Assembly (NCBI RefSeq): GCF_901827155.1
Contig: NZ_LR594659.1
Span: 4,712,001 to 4,776,000 of the forward strand
DNA length: 64,000 nt
Direction: 5' to 3'
DNA from: Variovorax sp. PBL-H6
GTDB taxonomy: Bacteria; Pseudomonadota; Gammaproteobacteria; Burkholderiales; Burkholderiaceae_C
Positions 49,095 to 57,175 of this stretch are shown here, piece after piece. The notes under the pieces are model-generated. The model saw nothing but the letters and a program-made list of their open reading frames with translations. It was not told where the DNA came from and did not search any database. A program made the position numbers and the translations under genes. Within the stretch, counting starts at the first letter, position 1. Every line of letters begins with the position of its first letter.

Positions 49095-49817
49095 ATGTTT
49101 CGTTCCGACTCAACCGCACATGGCAACGTGGTTCGACGCTATACCCCCGGAGGCGGGGGTTCGTCGGCGTCTCCCATCTACGTGCAACCACGCAGGCTTG
49201 GCCTGCTGGAGCGCGCTGCAAAGCGCAGCATCGACATCGTGGGTGCGCTGACTTTCTTCATTCTTTTTGGCCCGCTCTATCTACTGGTAGCACTCTGCGT
49301 CGGCATCAGCATGGGGCGCCCTGTGCACTTCTGGCAGCACCGCCTCGGTGAGAACGGGCAGCGCTTCCGCTTCTACAAGTTTCGTTCGATGGTTCGCGAC
49401 TCCGAACACGTGCTTGACGAGTTCCTGAGCCGCAACGACATGGCGCGCACCGAATGGGACACCTTCCAGAAGCTGGAGAAGGACCCCCGCATTACGCCGA
49501 TTGGCCAGTTCATCCGCAAGTTGAGCCTCGACGAGTTGCCGCAGTTCTGGAATGTGCTCAAGGGAGATATGAGCCTGGTCGGCCCACGTCCCTGCATGGA
49601 GCGGCAACGCAGCCTCTATGGCAAAGGCTGGGAGCATTACTGTGCGATGCGCCCCGGCATCACCGGCCTGTGGCAGGTCAGCGGCCGCAACCGGCTTTCG
49701 TATGCCCGGCGCGTCGAGCTCGACGTGGAATACGTGAGCAACTGGTCGCTCTGGCTGGATATCAAGATCCTGCTGAAGACGGTCCGTACCGTGATCACCG
49801 GCGACGGTTCGAGGTAA
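49095..49817 (+). CDS. Undecaprenyl-phosphate sugar-1-phosphate transferase (bacterial sugar transferase, priming enzyme)
   Basis: Membrane enzyme that starts a polysaccharide repeat unit by moving a sugar phosphate to the lipid carrier. The 240-residue protein has one N-terminal membrane helix (about 50-72, after KRSIDIVGA) and the bacterial sugar transferase domain with KFRSM, LSLDELPQFWNVLKGDMSLVGPRP and RPGITGLWQVSGRN. It is the short (monotopic) form without the N-terminal multi-helix part of WcaJ/WbaP. GGGGGA at 49082-49087 supports ATG 49095. Confidence 0.94.
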   Translation: MFRSDSTAHGNVVRRYTPGGGGSSASPIYVQPRRLGLLERAAKRSIDIVGALTFFILFGPLYLLVALCVGISMGRPVHFWQHRLGENGQRFRFYKFRSMVRDSEHVLDEFLSRNDMARTEWDTFQKLEKDPRITPIGQFIRKLSLDELPQFWNVLKGDMSLVGPRPCMERQRSLYGKGWEHYCAMRPGITGLWQVSGRNRLSYARRVELDVEYVSNWSLWLDIKILLKTVRTVITGDGSR

Positions 49818-49819
49818 AC

Positions 49820-51250
49820 ATGATCCGCCCCATCGTTCTCTGCGGCGGCAGCGGCACGCGGCTATGGCCGCTCTCGCGAAAGACGCTGCCCAAGCAGTTC
49901 GTCCCCCTGATCGACAACAAGAACCTGCTGGTGCTCACGCTGGAACGCCTGCGGCTGCTGAGCCCCGAGGTCACCTGCGTCGCGGCGGAAGAGCACCGCT
50001 TCCTGGTGCAGGAAAGCATCGAGGCCGCAGACGTGAGCGGCCAGCAGCTGCTCGAGCCGGTGGCACGCAACACCGCGGCAGCAATGGCCGCGGTGGCGCT
50101 GCTGTCCGAGCCCGACCAGTTGCTGCTGTTCGCACCGGCCGACCATCACATTCCCGATGCCGAGCGCTTCGTGGCCACGATCCGCAAGGGCGTGCCTGCC
50201 GCCCTCGCCGGCCATCTCGTGACCTTCGGAGTCGAACCGAGCTTTCCGAGCACGGCCTACGGCTATATCCGCCAGGGCGAGCCTCTCGAGGCATCGTTGG
50301 GTGATGGGGCGGGCCACGCGGTAGCCGCCTTCGTCGAAAAGCCAGCCGCCGCGCACGCCGAGCAGTTGCTGCTCACGGGCGGCCATCTCTGGAATGCCGG
50401 GATCCTGCTGGTCCAGGCCCGGGTATTGATCGCAGCACTGCAGCAGCATGCGCCCGATATTCTCCAGAGTTGTCGCGAGGCCACCACGACCGTCGAAGTC
50501 GATGGCCATTTCCTGCGAATGGATGCCGCCGCCTTTGGCCGCTGCCGCAGCCAAAGCATCGACTATGCGGTGCTCGAGAAATGCGAGAAGGTCGCCGTCC
50601 TTCCATTCCAGGGCCGCTGGAGCGACGTCGGGAGCTGGAACGCCGTAGCCGAGCTGCACGAGGCGGACGAAAACGGCAACCGGGTCAGCGGCCAGGGCTT
50701 CGCCATGGGCGCGAGCAATACGTTCATCTATGCACCCAACCGTCCCGTCGTTGCCCTGGGCACCAAGGACCTGCTGGTGGTGGACACGCCGGATGCGTTG
50801 CTGGTCGCGCACGCGGAATTCGCCGAACAGGTCAAGGACGCGGTTGCACTGCTGACCACGCATGGCCACAGCCAGGCCACGCGCCACCGCCGCATCCCGC
50901 GCCCCTGGGGCGCCTATGACAGTGTCGACAATGGCGAACGATTTGCTGTCAAGCGCCTCACGGTGAAGCCCGGTGCGCGCCTGGCCCTGCGCATGCACCA
51001 CCATCGCGCCGAGCACTGGGTGGTCGTGAAGGGCACGGCGCGGGTGCTGTGCAACGGCGAGGTCTGCCTGGTCAAGGAAGACGAGTCGATCTACATCCCC
51101 GTCGGGGCCAAGTACCGGCTCGAAAATGCAGGCAAGACGGTGCTCGAAGTGATCGAAGTCCAGACCGGCGGCTACCTCGGCGAGGACGACATCGTCCGCT
51201 TCGACGACGCACCCGCTGCCGTCCTCGGCAAAGACAAGAAACTGGCCTGA
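49820..51250 (+). CDS. manC: Mannose-1-phosphate guanylyltransferase / mannose-6-phosphate isomerase
   Basis: Bifunctional enzyme making GDP-mannose, 476 residues. The N-terminal nucleotidyltransferase has [15 protein letters not shown] and LPKQF (about 6-27) and FVEKP; the C-terminal cupin has [10 protein letters not shown] and [13 protein letters not shown] for the isomerase metal site. It starts 2 bases after the priming enzyme and supplies precursor for the GDP-fucose route through Fcl. Confidence 0.96.
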   Translation: MIRPIVLCGGSGTRLWPLSRKTLPKQFVPLIDNKNLLVLTLERLRLLSPEVTCVAAEEHRFLVQESIEAADVSGQQLLEPVARNTAAAMAAVALLSEPDQLLLFAPADHHIPDAERFVATIRKGVPAALAGHLVTFGVEPSFPSTAYGYIRQGEPLEASLGDGAGHAVAAFVEKPAAAHAEQLLLTGGHLWNAGILLVQARVLIAALQQHAPDILQSCREATTTVEVDGHFLRMDAAAFGRCRSQSIDYAVLEKCEKVAVLPFQGRWSDVGSWNAVAELHEADENGNRVSGQGFAMGASNTFIYAPNRPVVALGTKDLLVVDTPDALLVAHAEFAEQVKDAVALLTTHGHSQATRHRRIPRPWGAYDSVDNGERFAVKRLTVKPGARLALRMHHHRAEHWVVVKGTARVLCNGEVCLVKEDESIYIPVGAKYRLENAGKTVLEVIEVQTGGYLGEDDIVRFDDAPAAVLGKDKKLA

Positions 51251-51306
51251 GCGTTCCTTCTCAGGGCGTTCCGGTCCTCCCATCCTGCGCGGAAGGTCTA
51301 CATTCC

Positions 51307-52275
51307 ATGAGCCAGTTCCAGAAGCGGATTTTTGTTGCGGGCCATCGCGGCATGGTCGGCAGCGCCATCGTGCGCTGCCTGGCCGAGCAGGGCTATACCA
51401 ACATCATCAGCCGCAGCCGTGCCGAGCTGGACCTCACCGATCAGGCGCAGGTGCGCGCGTTCTTCGCCGAGGAAAAGCCGCAGGAGGTGTACGTGGCCGC
51501 AGCCAAGGTGGGCGGCATCCATGCCAACAACAGCTATCCGGCCGAGTTCATCTACTCGAACCTGATGGTCGAGGCGAACGTGATCCACGAAGCGTGGCGC
51601 AATGGCGTGAGCAAGCTGCTTTTCCTCGGCTCGAGCTGCATCTACCCGCGGCTGGCGGCCCAGCCGATGGCCGAGGACGCGTTGCTGACCGGCAAGCTGG
51701 AGCCGACCAACGAACCCTATGCGATTGCGAAGATCGCGGGCATCAAGCTGTGCGAGAGCTACAACCGGCAGTACGGCTGCGATTTCCGCAGCGTGATGCC
51801 GACCAACCTCTACGGCCCCGGAGACAACTACCACCCCGAGAACAGCCACGTCCTGCCGGCAATGATCAGGCGCTTCCATGAAGCCAAGCTCGCCGATGCA
51901 CCCGCGGTGGTCATCTGGGGCACCGGCTCTCCGAAGCGGGAGTTTCTCTATGTCGACGACATGGCCAGCGCCTGCGTGCACGTGATGGACCTGCCGCGTG
52001 AAACCTATGCGGCCTGCACCGAGGTCACGACCAGCCACATCAACGTCGGCACCGGGGAAGACCTGTCGATCGCCGAACTCGCCAGCCTGGTGAGCGAAGT
52101 GGTGGGCTATCAGGGCGAGATCCACTACGACACCGGCAAGCCAGACGGTGCTCCGCGCAAGCTGCTCGACATCTCTCGCATTCGCGAGCTCGGCTGGACG
52201 CCCGAGGTATCCTTGCGCCACGGCGTGGCACGCGCCTACGAAGACTTCCGCAGCGAAGAGCTCGTTCCTTCCTGA
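51307..52275 (+). CDS. fcl: GDP-L-fucose synthase
   Basis: NADPH-dependent epimerase/reductase of 322 residues converting GDP-4-keto-6-deoxy-D-mannose to GDP-L-fucose. It has [11 protein letters not shown] for cofactor, SSCIYPR and catalytic Tyr-x3-Lys in PYAIAKIAG. Its substrate is made by GDP-mannose 4,6-dehydratase (gmd), which is not found in this window. It lies 57 bases after manC in the same operon. Confidence 0.95.
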   Translation: MSQFQKRIFVAGHRGMVGSAIVRCLAEQGYTNIISRSRAELDLTDQAQVRAFFAEEKPQEVYVAAAKVGGIHANNSYPAEFIYSNLMVEANVIHEAWRNGVSKLLFLGSSCIYPRLAAQPMAEDALLTGKLEPTNEPYAIAKIAGIKLCESYNRQYGCDFRSVMPTNLYGPGDNYHPENSHVLPAMIRRFHEAKLADAPAVVIWGTGSPKREFLYVDDMASACVHVMDLPRETYAACTEVTTSHINVGTGEDLSIAELASLVSEVVGYQGEIHYDTGKPDGAPRKLLDISRIRELGWTPEVSLRHGVARAYEDFRSEELVPS

Positions 52276-52296
52276 GGAGTCCCTTTCCTGACCTGC

Positions 52297-53268
52297 ATGA
52301 ACGCTTCCTCGCTCTCCCTCATTCCGCCCGGCACGGGTGGCGTGCGAGACTACGCATCCGTGGTCGGCCACCCGCTCCACGCGCCGTTGATGGAGTTGAA
52401 GCACGACACGGACACCGCCTCGCTCTCTGGCGATTTCGTGCTGCTGCACTTCAGCGGCTACGGCTTCGAGAAGCGCGGAATTCCCCTGTGGCTGGTCCGT
52501 CGGATCCGCAGCCTGCGCGCGCAGTTCAAGGCCGTCGGCGTCGTCTTCCACGAGCTCTTCGCGACCGGACCGCCGTGGGGCTCTGCCTTCTGGCTCAGCG
52601 GCATTCAGCGGCGCATCGCGCGCGAGCTGCTGCTGCAGTCCGACTTCTGGCTCACGAACCGAGAGGATGCGGCGCGGTGGCTCCTCGCGCAATCGAAAGC
52701 CGTGCCGCACCGGGTGCTCCCCGTATTTTCCAACGTCGGCGAGCTCGACGCGATCGACACCGAGCGACAGCGCAGGCTCGTCGTGTTCGGCAGCGCCGGC
52801 ATCCGCGCCCAAGTCTATGAGTGGTCCGACGGCGAGATCTTCCGCAGCGCGAAGCGCAACGGCCTGGAGATCCACGACATCGGCCCGACCATGCCGGAAG
52901 GGCCGCTCGCGCAATGCCTGGACAGCGAAGGCGTAGTGGTGCACGGCAAGCTGCCGGCGCAGGCGGTGAGCGCAGCCTTGTCCGGCGCGGACTACGGCGC
53001 GCTGGCCTATCCCCCGGACTATGTGTCCAAGAGCGGCATTTTCGCGGCCTATTGCGCGCATGCAGTCTGCCCGATCCTGCTGTCGAAGGACTACGGCGAG
53101 CATGACGGCCTGACAGCCAACGTCCATTACGTGCGTGGCTTCAGCGCGCTCGACGCCACCATCGATGCACGCAGTGTGGGCGGCGAGGCCCACAAGTGGT
53201 ACAAGCCGCATAGCGTCGAAGCCCATGTGGCGGCATTGCGCATGCTCTCGAGCGAGGTACGACGATGA
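52297..53268 (+). CDS. Glycosyltransferase-like protein of the exopolysaccharide operon
   Basis: A 323-residue protein of GT-B-like layout. The N-terminal half has FVLLHFSGYGFEKRGIPLWLVRR and VVFHELFATGPPWG, patterns seen in glycosyltransferase family 4-type proteins of polysaccharide loci. The C-terminal half lacks a clear E-x7-E motif, so activity is uncertain. It overlaps a small repeat-derived open frame (ATGA at 53265). No specific sugar can be assigned. Confidence 0.7.
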   Translation: MNASSLSLIPPGTGGVRDYASVVGHPLHAPLMELKHDTDTASLSGDFVLLHFSGYGFEKRGIPLWLVRRIRSLRAQFKAVGVVFHELFATGPPWGSAFWLSGIQRRIARELLLQSDFWLTNREDAARWLLAQSKAVPHRVLPVFSNVGELDAIDTERQRRLVVFGSAGIRAQVYEWSDGEIFRSAKRNGLEIHDIGPTMPEGPLAQCLDSEGVVVHGKLPAQAVSAALSGADYGALAYPPDYVSKSGIFAAYCAHAVCPILLSKDYGEHDGLTANVHYVRGFSALDATIDARSVGGEAHKWYKPHSVEAHVAALRMLSSEVRR

Positions 53269-53320
53269 GATGCCGGGCCGCTCCCAAGTCGAATAGCACC
53301 GCGGTGCGCAGCGCTGAGGT
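53265..53320 (+). repeat. Short interspersed repeat, copy B (in the exopolysaccharide operon)
   Basis: Matches 13497-13550: 34 of 42 ungapped bases identical, including GCTCCCAAG and CGAATAGCACCGC. It begins at the stop of the upstream gene (ATGA) and runs up to the start of the polymerase gene. Near its end GAGG (53316-53319) lies 7 bases before the ATG of the next gene and is its best Shine-Dalgarno. Confidence 0.8.
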
Positions 53321-53330
53321 TGCCTTATGA
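53265..53330 (+). CDS. 21-residue open frame carried by the repeat
   Basis: A frame of 21 codons plus stop whose ATG overlaps the upstream TGA and whose TGA overlaps the downstream ATG, both as ATGA. Residues 6-13 (APKSNSTA) match TrpA residues 6-13 (APKANSTA), the other repeat copy read in the same frame. It could be a translated linker that couples its neighbours or merely a by-product of the repeat. No protein function can be named. Confidence 0.35.
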   Translation: MRCRAAPKSNSTAVRSAEVAL

Positions 53331-54676
53331 GCGCAATTGCCCCTGCTACCACCATGCAGGCACCCAGCCGGGCGACGTCGCTCAGCCGGGCGGGCAAGCT
53401 TTTCCTTGCAGTCTTCCTCATCGTCGTGTTCGAGGGCTCGATCCGCAAATGGGTGTCGTCCGCGTCCACCCTGCCCTTGATCCTGTTGCGCGACATGCTG
53501 GCGCTGATGCTGGTGGTCTACGCCTGGCGACACGGGCATCTGAGGCGGCATAAGAAGATCACGACCGCCATGATGGCCTGGACCTGCCTGGTGGTGGGCT
53601 GGGGGCTGCTGCAGCTGGTCGCCGGCGAGAGCACGCCAATCGTGTTCATCATCGGATTGCGCTTCTGGCTGCTCTACATCTGGTTCGCCGTGGCAGCGTC
53701 GGCGTCGATGAACGAAGCGGACTACCGCGTCTCCATCAAAGCGGCGGCCTACGTCATGCTGCTGTTGGCGCCGCTGGCAGTGCTGCAGCACTACTCGCCT
53801 CCGGGAGCGCGCATCAACACCCAGATCGACAGCGACGAGGAAGGCATCTTTGTCGCGGTGGTCGGGGTGGTCCGCACGACCGGGACCTTCAGCTTCACCT
53901 CTGGCTACGCCACTTATCTCACCATGGTGGCGCCGCTGGTGTTCGGCATCCTGGCCGCACGCAAGCGCAACCAGTTCCAGTTCCTGTTCGCCCTCGCAGT
54001 GTTCGGGGCCTTTGCCACCGGCGCGCTCGTGAGCGGATCCAGAACAGCGGCGATCACTTCGGCCGGAATGCTGGGAGCGTTCCTGGTCGGTCGCCTGCTG
54101 TTTTCAAAGGCGCGCAACAAGGCAGGTGCGGCGGCCACGGTCGTGGTGATTGGTGTGCTGACTGCCATCTTCGCCTATGTATTCCGCGAAGCCATCACCG
54201 TCACGCAGACGCGTTTCGAGCAGGCGTCGGCCGTGGAAAACTTTACCGAACGGGTGCTCACGGTGCTGTTCGGCGAGCCGTGGGTGCTCGATCTTGTCAC
54301 ATGGCTCGGCTACGGCGTGGGCTTCGGCTCCAACCTCGCCACCTACGTGCGTACCGGCGCTGCCGATGTCTTCGCCCTGGCGGAGGCCGAAGGCGGCCGG
54401 ATCCTGATGGAAGGCGGACTGCTGGGGTTCGCGTACATCGGGGTCAAGTACCTGGTGTTGACGCTGGGCGTGATCCGCAGCCTCAAGCTCTCGATCAGCA
54501 CCAATTCCCCCTATCCGCTTCTCGTATGGCTGACGACTGCGCTGGCGGTGGTCAGTTGGCCTGCCCTCGGGCAGCTGACTGCCAACGCCCTGCTCGGGCT
54601 CATGCTCGCCTACGCTCTCCTGCTGTTTCGGTTCCCGAGGCTCGAGATCTTCCCGCCGCGCGCCTCGCGATCGTGA
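53327..54676 (+). CDS. Wzy-like polysaccharide polymerase / O-antigen-ligase-family protein
   Basis: A 449-residue integral membrane protein with about 10-12 helices, a large periplasmic loop (about 300-350) and the FEGSIRKW motif near the N-terminus common in exopolysaccharide polymerase candidates. Such proteins join repeat units on the lipid carrier. ATG 53327 is supplied with GAGG by the repeat. Stop overlaps the next gene (GTGA). Family level is sound; polymerase rather than ligase is inferred from the locus. Confidence 0.82.
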   Translation: MSAIAPATTMQAPSRATSLSRAGKLFLAVFLIVVFEGSIRKWVSSASTLPLILLRDMLALMLVVYAWRHGHLRRHKKITTAMMAWTCLVVGWGLLQLVAGESTPIVFIIGLRFWLLYIWFAVAASASMNEADYRVSIKAAAYVMLLLAPLAVLQHYSPPGARINTQIDSDEEGIFVAVVGVVRTTGTFSFTSGYATYLTMVAPLVFGILAARKRNQFQFLFALAVFGAFATGALVSGSRTAAITSAGMLGAFLVGRLLFSKARNKAGAAATVVVIGVLTAIFAYVFREAITVTQTRFEQASAVENFTERVLTVLFGEPWVLDLVTWLGYGVGFGSNLATYVRTGAADVFALAEAEGGRILMEGGLLGFAYIGVKYLVLTLGVIRSLKLSISTNSPYPLLVWLTTALAVVSWPALGQLTANALLGLMLAYALLLFRFPRLEIFPPRASRS

Positions 54677-55836
54677 GACTGCTGCATCTGGTTCCCTCCG
54701 TCGATCCCCAGGGCGGAGGCGTCATCGAGGGAGTGCGGCGCCTGCACGATGCGCTGACGGACCTGGGTCACAGCGGCGACGTCGTGAGCCTCGACAGCCC
54801 CGATGCGGCGTGTGTGCGCGCTTATCCCGGCACGGTGGTCGCGACCGGTCCATCGGTCTCGAGCTACGGCTACAACGAGCGCCTCTTGCCTTGGCTGAAG
54901 GCACATGCCTGCGGCTATGACGCCGTCATCGTCAACGGCCTGTGGCAGTACGTGGGCCTCGCGGCCCGGCGTGCGCTGCATGGCTCAGGCACGCCCTACT
55001 TCGTGTACAGCCACGGCATGCTGGACCCATGGTTCAAGCGCACCTACCCGCTCAAGCACCTGAAAAAGTGGCTCTACTGGCCTTGGGGCGAGTACCGCGT
55101 GCTGCGCGATGCATCCGCGGTGGTCTTCACCTGCGAGGAAGAGCGCCTGCTGGCACGGCAGTCGTTCTGGCTTTATCGCTGCCGCGAGGTGGTGGGCTCT
55201 TACGGCACCAGCACCCCGCCGCGGGATGCAGAGCGCTTGTCGGAAGTCTTCTTCTCGTCCTTCCCCGAGCTGCGGAACAAACGCCTTCTGCTCTTCCTCG
55301 GCCGAATCCACGAGAAGAAAGGCTGCGACCTGCTGATCGAGGCCTTCGCGCAAGTGGCCGCGAAGGCGCCCGATGTCCATCTGGTGATGGCAGGGCCCGG
55401 CGACGAAGCCCTCACTCGGCAGCTGCAAGCTCGTGCTCGGGGCCTGGGCCTGGCCTCGCGCGTGAGCTGGCCGGGCATGCTGTCGGGCGATCTCAAGTGG
55501 GGCGCCTTTCATGCGTGCGAAGTGTTCTGCCTCCCCTCTCACCAGGAAAATTTCGGCATCGCGGTAGTGGAGGCCATGGCCTGCAGCCGGCCGGTGCTGA
55601 TCAGCGACAAGGTCAATATCTGGCGGGAGATCGACGCGGACCACGCCGGCTTCGTCGAGTCCGACACGCTGGAAGGCACGGCTGCGTTGCTGCGTCGCTG
55701 GCTGGCCGCGACGCCGGCAGAGCTGGACACGATACGCGCCGCCGCACTGCGCTCCTTCGAACAGCGCTTCCGCATGGAGCAGGTGGCATCGACGCTGGTG
55801 GACATCATCCGCACGCACGCCCCGCAGATCGCCTGA
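54673..55836 (+). CDS. Glycosyltransferase family 4 protein
   Basis: A 387-residue GT-B glycosyltransferase. The N-domain begins MRLLHLVPSVDPQGGGVIEGV, and the C-domain has LFLGRIHEKKGCDLLIEAF and the E-x7-E-type motif in SHQENFGIAVVEAM. Start is GTG 54673, coupled to the polymerase gene. It follows the WcaC/PglJ-like style, but sugar and acceptor are unknown. Confidence 0.9.
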   Translation: MRLLHLVPSVDPQGGGVIEGVRRLHDALTDLGHSGDVVSLDSPDAACVRAYPGTVVATGPSVSSYGYNERLLPWLKAHACGYDAVIVNGLWQYVGLAARRALHGSGTPYFVYSHGMLDPWFKRTYPLKHLKKWLYWPWGEYRVLRDASAVVFTCEEERLLARQSFWLYRCREVVGSYGTSTPPRDAERLSEVFFSSFPELRNKRLLLFLGRIHEKKGCDLLIEAFAQVAAKAPDVHLVMAGPGDEALTRQLQARARGLGLASRVSWPGMLSGDLKWGAFHACEVFCLPSHQENFGIAVVEAMACSRPVLISDKVNIWREIDADHAGFVESDTLEGTAALLRRWLAATPAELDTIRAAALRSFEQRFRMEQVASTLVDIIRTHAPQIA

Positions 55837-55876
55837 AAGGCCCAGCGCGTCCCTTGCACAGCGCCAACAAATCCTC

Positions 55877-57103
55877 ATGAAGCTGCTCGTCTACGGCATC
55901 AATTTCGCACCGGAGCTGACCGGAATCGGCAAGTACACCGGAGAGATGGTGGCTTGGCTTGCGGCGCGCGGCCACGAAGTGAGGGTGGTGACGGCACCGC
56001 CCTATTACCCCGACTGGCAAGTACGCCCTGGGTACCACTCGGGGCGCTACACCCGGCACGAGTGGCAGGGCGCCCAGGTCTTTCGCACACCGCTGTGGGT
56101 GCCGCGCAAGGTGACCGGCGCGAAGCGCCTGCTGCACCTGGCGAGCTTCGCGCTCAGCAGCGTGCCGGCCCTGCTCGCCCAATGGCGCTGGAAGCCGGAC
56201 GTGGTGTGGGTCACTGAGCCTCCGATGTTCTGCACGCCGGCAGCCCTGGCCTTTTCGCGCCTGCGCTCGGCAAAATCCTGGCTGCACATCCAGGACTACG
56301 AGATGGACGCCGCCTTCGAACTCGGCCTGCTCAAGGGTGCGCGCACGCGCGCCTTTGTGGCATCGGCCGAGCGCTGGCTGATGCGGCGCTTCGACCGCAT
56401 CTCGACCATCTCGCTACGCATGCTCGAACGTGCGCGCAACAAGGGCACCGAGGACGCGCGGCTGGTCTCGTTGCCCAACTGGGCCGACGTTTCCGCGATC
56501 CAGCCGCTGCAAGGCGTGAGCTCCTATCGCGCCGAGCTCGGCATTCGCCCGGACGCCGTGGTAGCCCTCTACTCGGGCAACATGGGCGCCAAGCAGGGCC
56601 TGGAGCTGCTGTCGGAAATGGCACTGATGCTCAAGGACCAGCCCGGGCTGGAGTTCGTGTTCTGCGGCAACGGCGCCGGTCGCGCCGCATTGATGAAACG
56701 CTGCGAGTCGCTCGCCAACGTGCGCTTCCTCGACTTGCAGCCGGTCGAGCGGCTCGGCGACTTTCTCGGCCTGGCCGACATTCACCTGCTGCCCCAGCGT
56801 GCCGATGCGGCGGACCTGGTGATGCCCTCCAAGCTGACCGGCATGCTCAGCAGCGGCAGGCCGGTGGTCGCCGGTGCACACCCCCAGACCGAGCTCGGCA
56901 AGGTGACGGCCGAATGCGGTATCGCCGTGCCGCCGGACGATGCCAGGTCCTTCGCAGACGCCGTGCTGTCGCTCGCGTTGCAGCCCGAACGCCGGCGCGA
57001 ACTGGGGCTGAAGGCGCGTGCCGTCGCCGAGGCGCGTTTCGACCGTGATGCCGTGCTGGCGCAGTTCGAGCACGACCTGCTGGCCTGCGTTGCGAAGCGC
57101 TGA
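55877..57103 (+). CDS. wcaI: WcaI-family glycosyltransferase (colanic-acid type, probably fucosyltransferase)
   Basis: A 408-residue GT-B glycosyltransferase with the N-terminal signature LLVYGINFAPELTGIGKYTGEM of the WcaI group, plus WLHIQDYEMDAAFELG and the donor-site region LVMPSKLTGMLSSGRPVV. In colanic acid synthesis WcaI is assigned as a fucosyltransferase, which fits the fcl gene here. It is the last gene of the plus-strand operon. Its stop codon is the first base triplet of a 10-bp tandem repeat (57101-57130). Confidence 0.9.
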   Translation: MKLLVYGINFAPELTGIGKYTGEMVAWLAARGHEVRVVTAPPYYPDWQVRPGYHSGRYTRHEWQGAQVFRTPLWVPRKVTGAKRLLHLASFALSSVPALLAQWRWKPDVVWVTEPPMFCTPAALAFSRLRSAKSWLHIQDYEMDAAFELGLLKGARTRAFVASAERWLMRRFDRISTISLRMLERARNKGTEDARLVSLPNWADVSAIQPLQGVSSYRAELGIRPDAVVALYSGNMGAKQGLELLSEMALMLKDQPGLEFVFCGNGAGRAALMKRCESLANVRFLDLQPVERLGDFLGLADIHLLPQRADAADLVMPSKLTGMLSSGRPVVAGAHPQTELGKVTAECGIAVPPDDARSFADAVLSLALQPERRRELGLKARAVAEARFDRDAVLAQFEHDLLACVAKR

Positions 57104-57130
57104 GAAGCGCTGAGAAGCGCTGAGAAGCGC
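57091..57130 (+). repeat. 10-bp tandem repeat at the wcaI stop codon
   Basis: Three exact copies of TGAGAAGCGC (57101-57130), preceded by a near copy TGCGAAGCGC (57091-57100). The repeat begins in the last wcaI codons and the TGA of the first exact unit is the stop. Slippage here could change the spacing to the terminator but not the protein, unless it deleted the first stop. Confidence 0.75.
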
Positions 57131-57144
57131 ACCGGCTCCAAAAA

Positions 57145-57166
57145 AAACCGGGCCTCGGCCCGGTTT
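57145..57166. terminator. Bidirectional terminator between the converging exopolysaccharide operons
   Basis: CCGGGCC pairs with GGCCCGG around a 2-base loop, extended by AAA/TTT, with A7 on one side and TTTCTTTTT on the other. It works in both directions, ending the plus-strand operon and the wza-wzb-wzc operon on the minus strand. Confidence 0.9.
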
Positions 57167-57175
57167 CTTTTTGCC

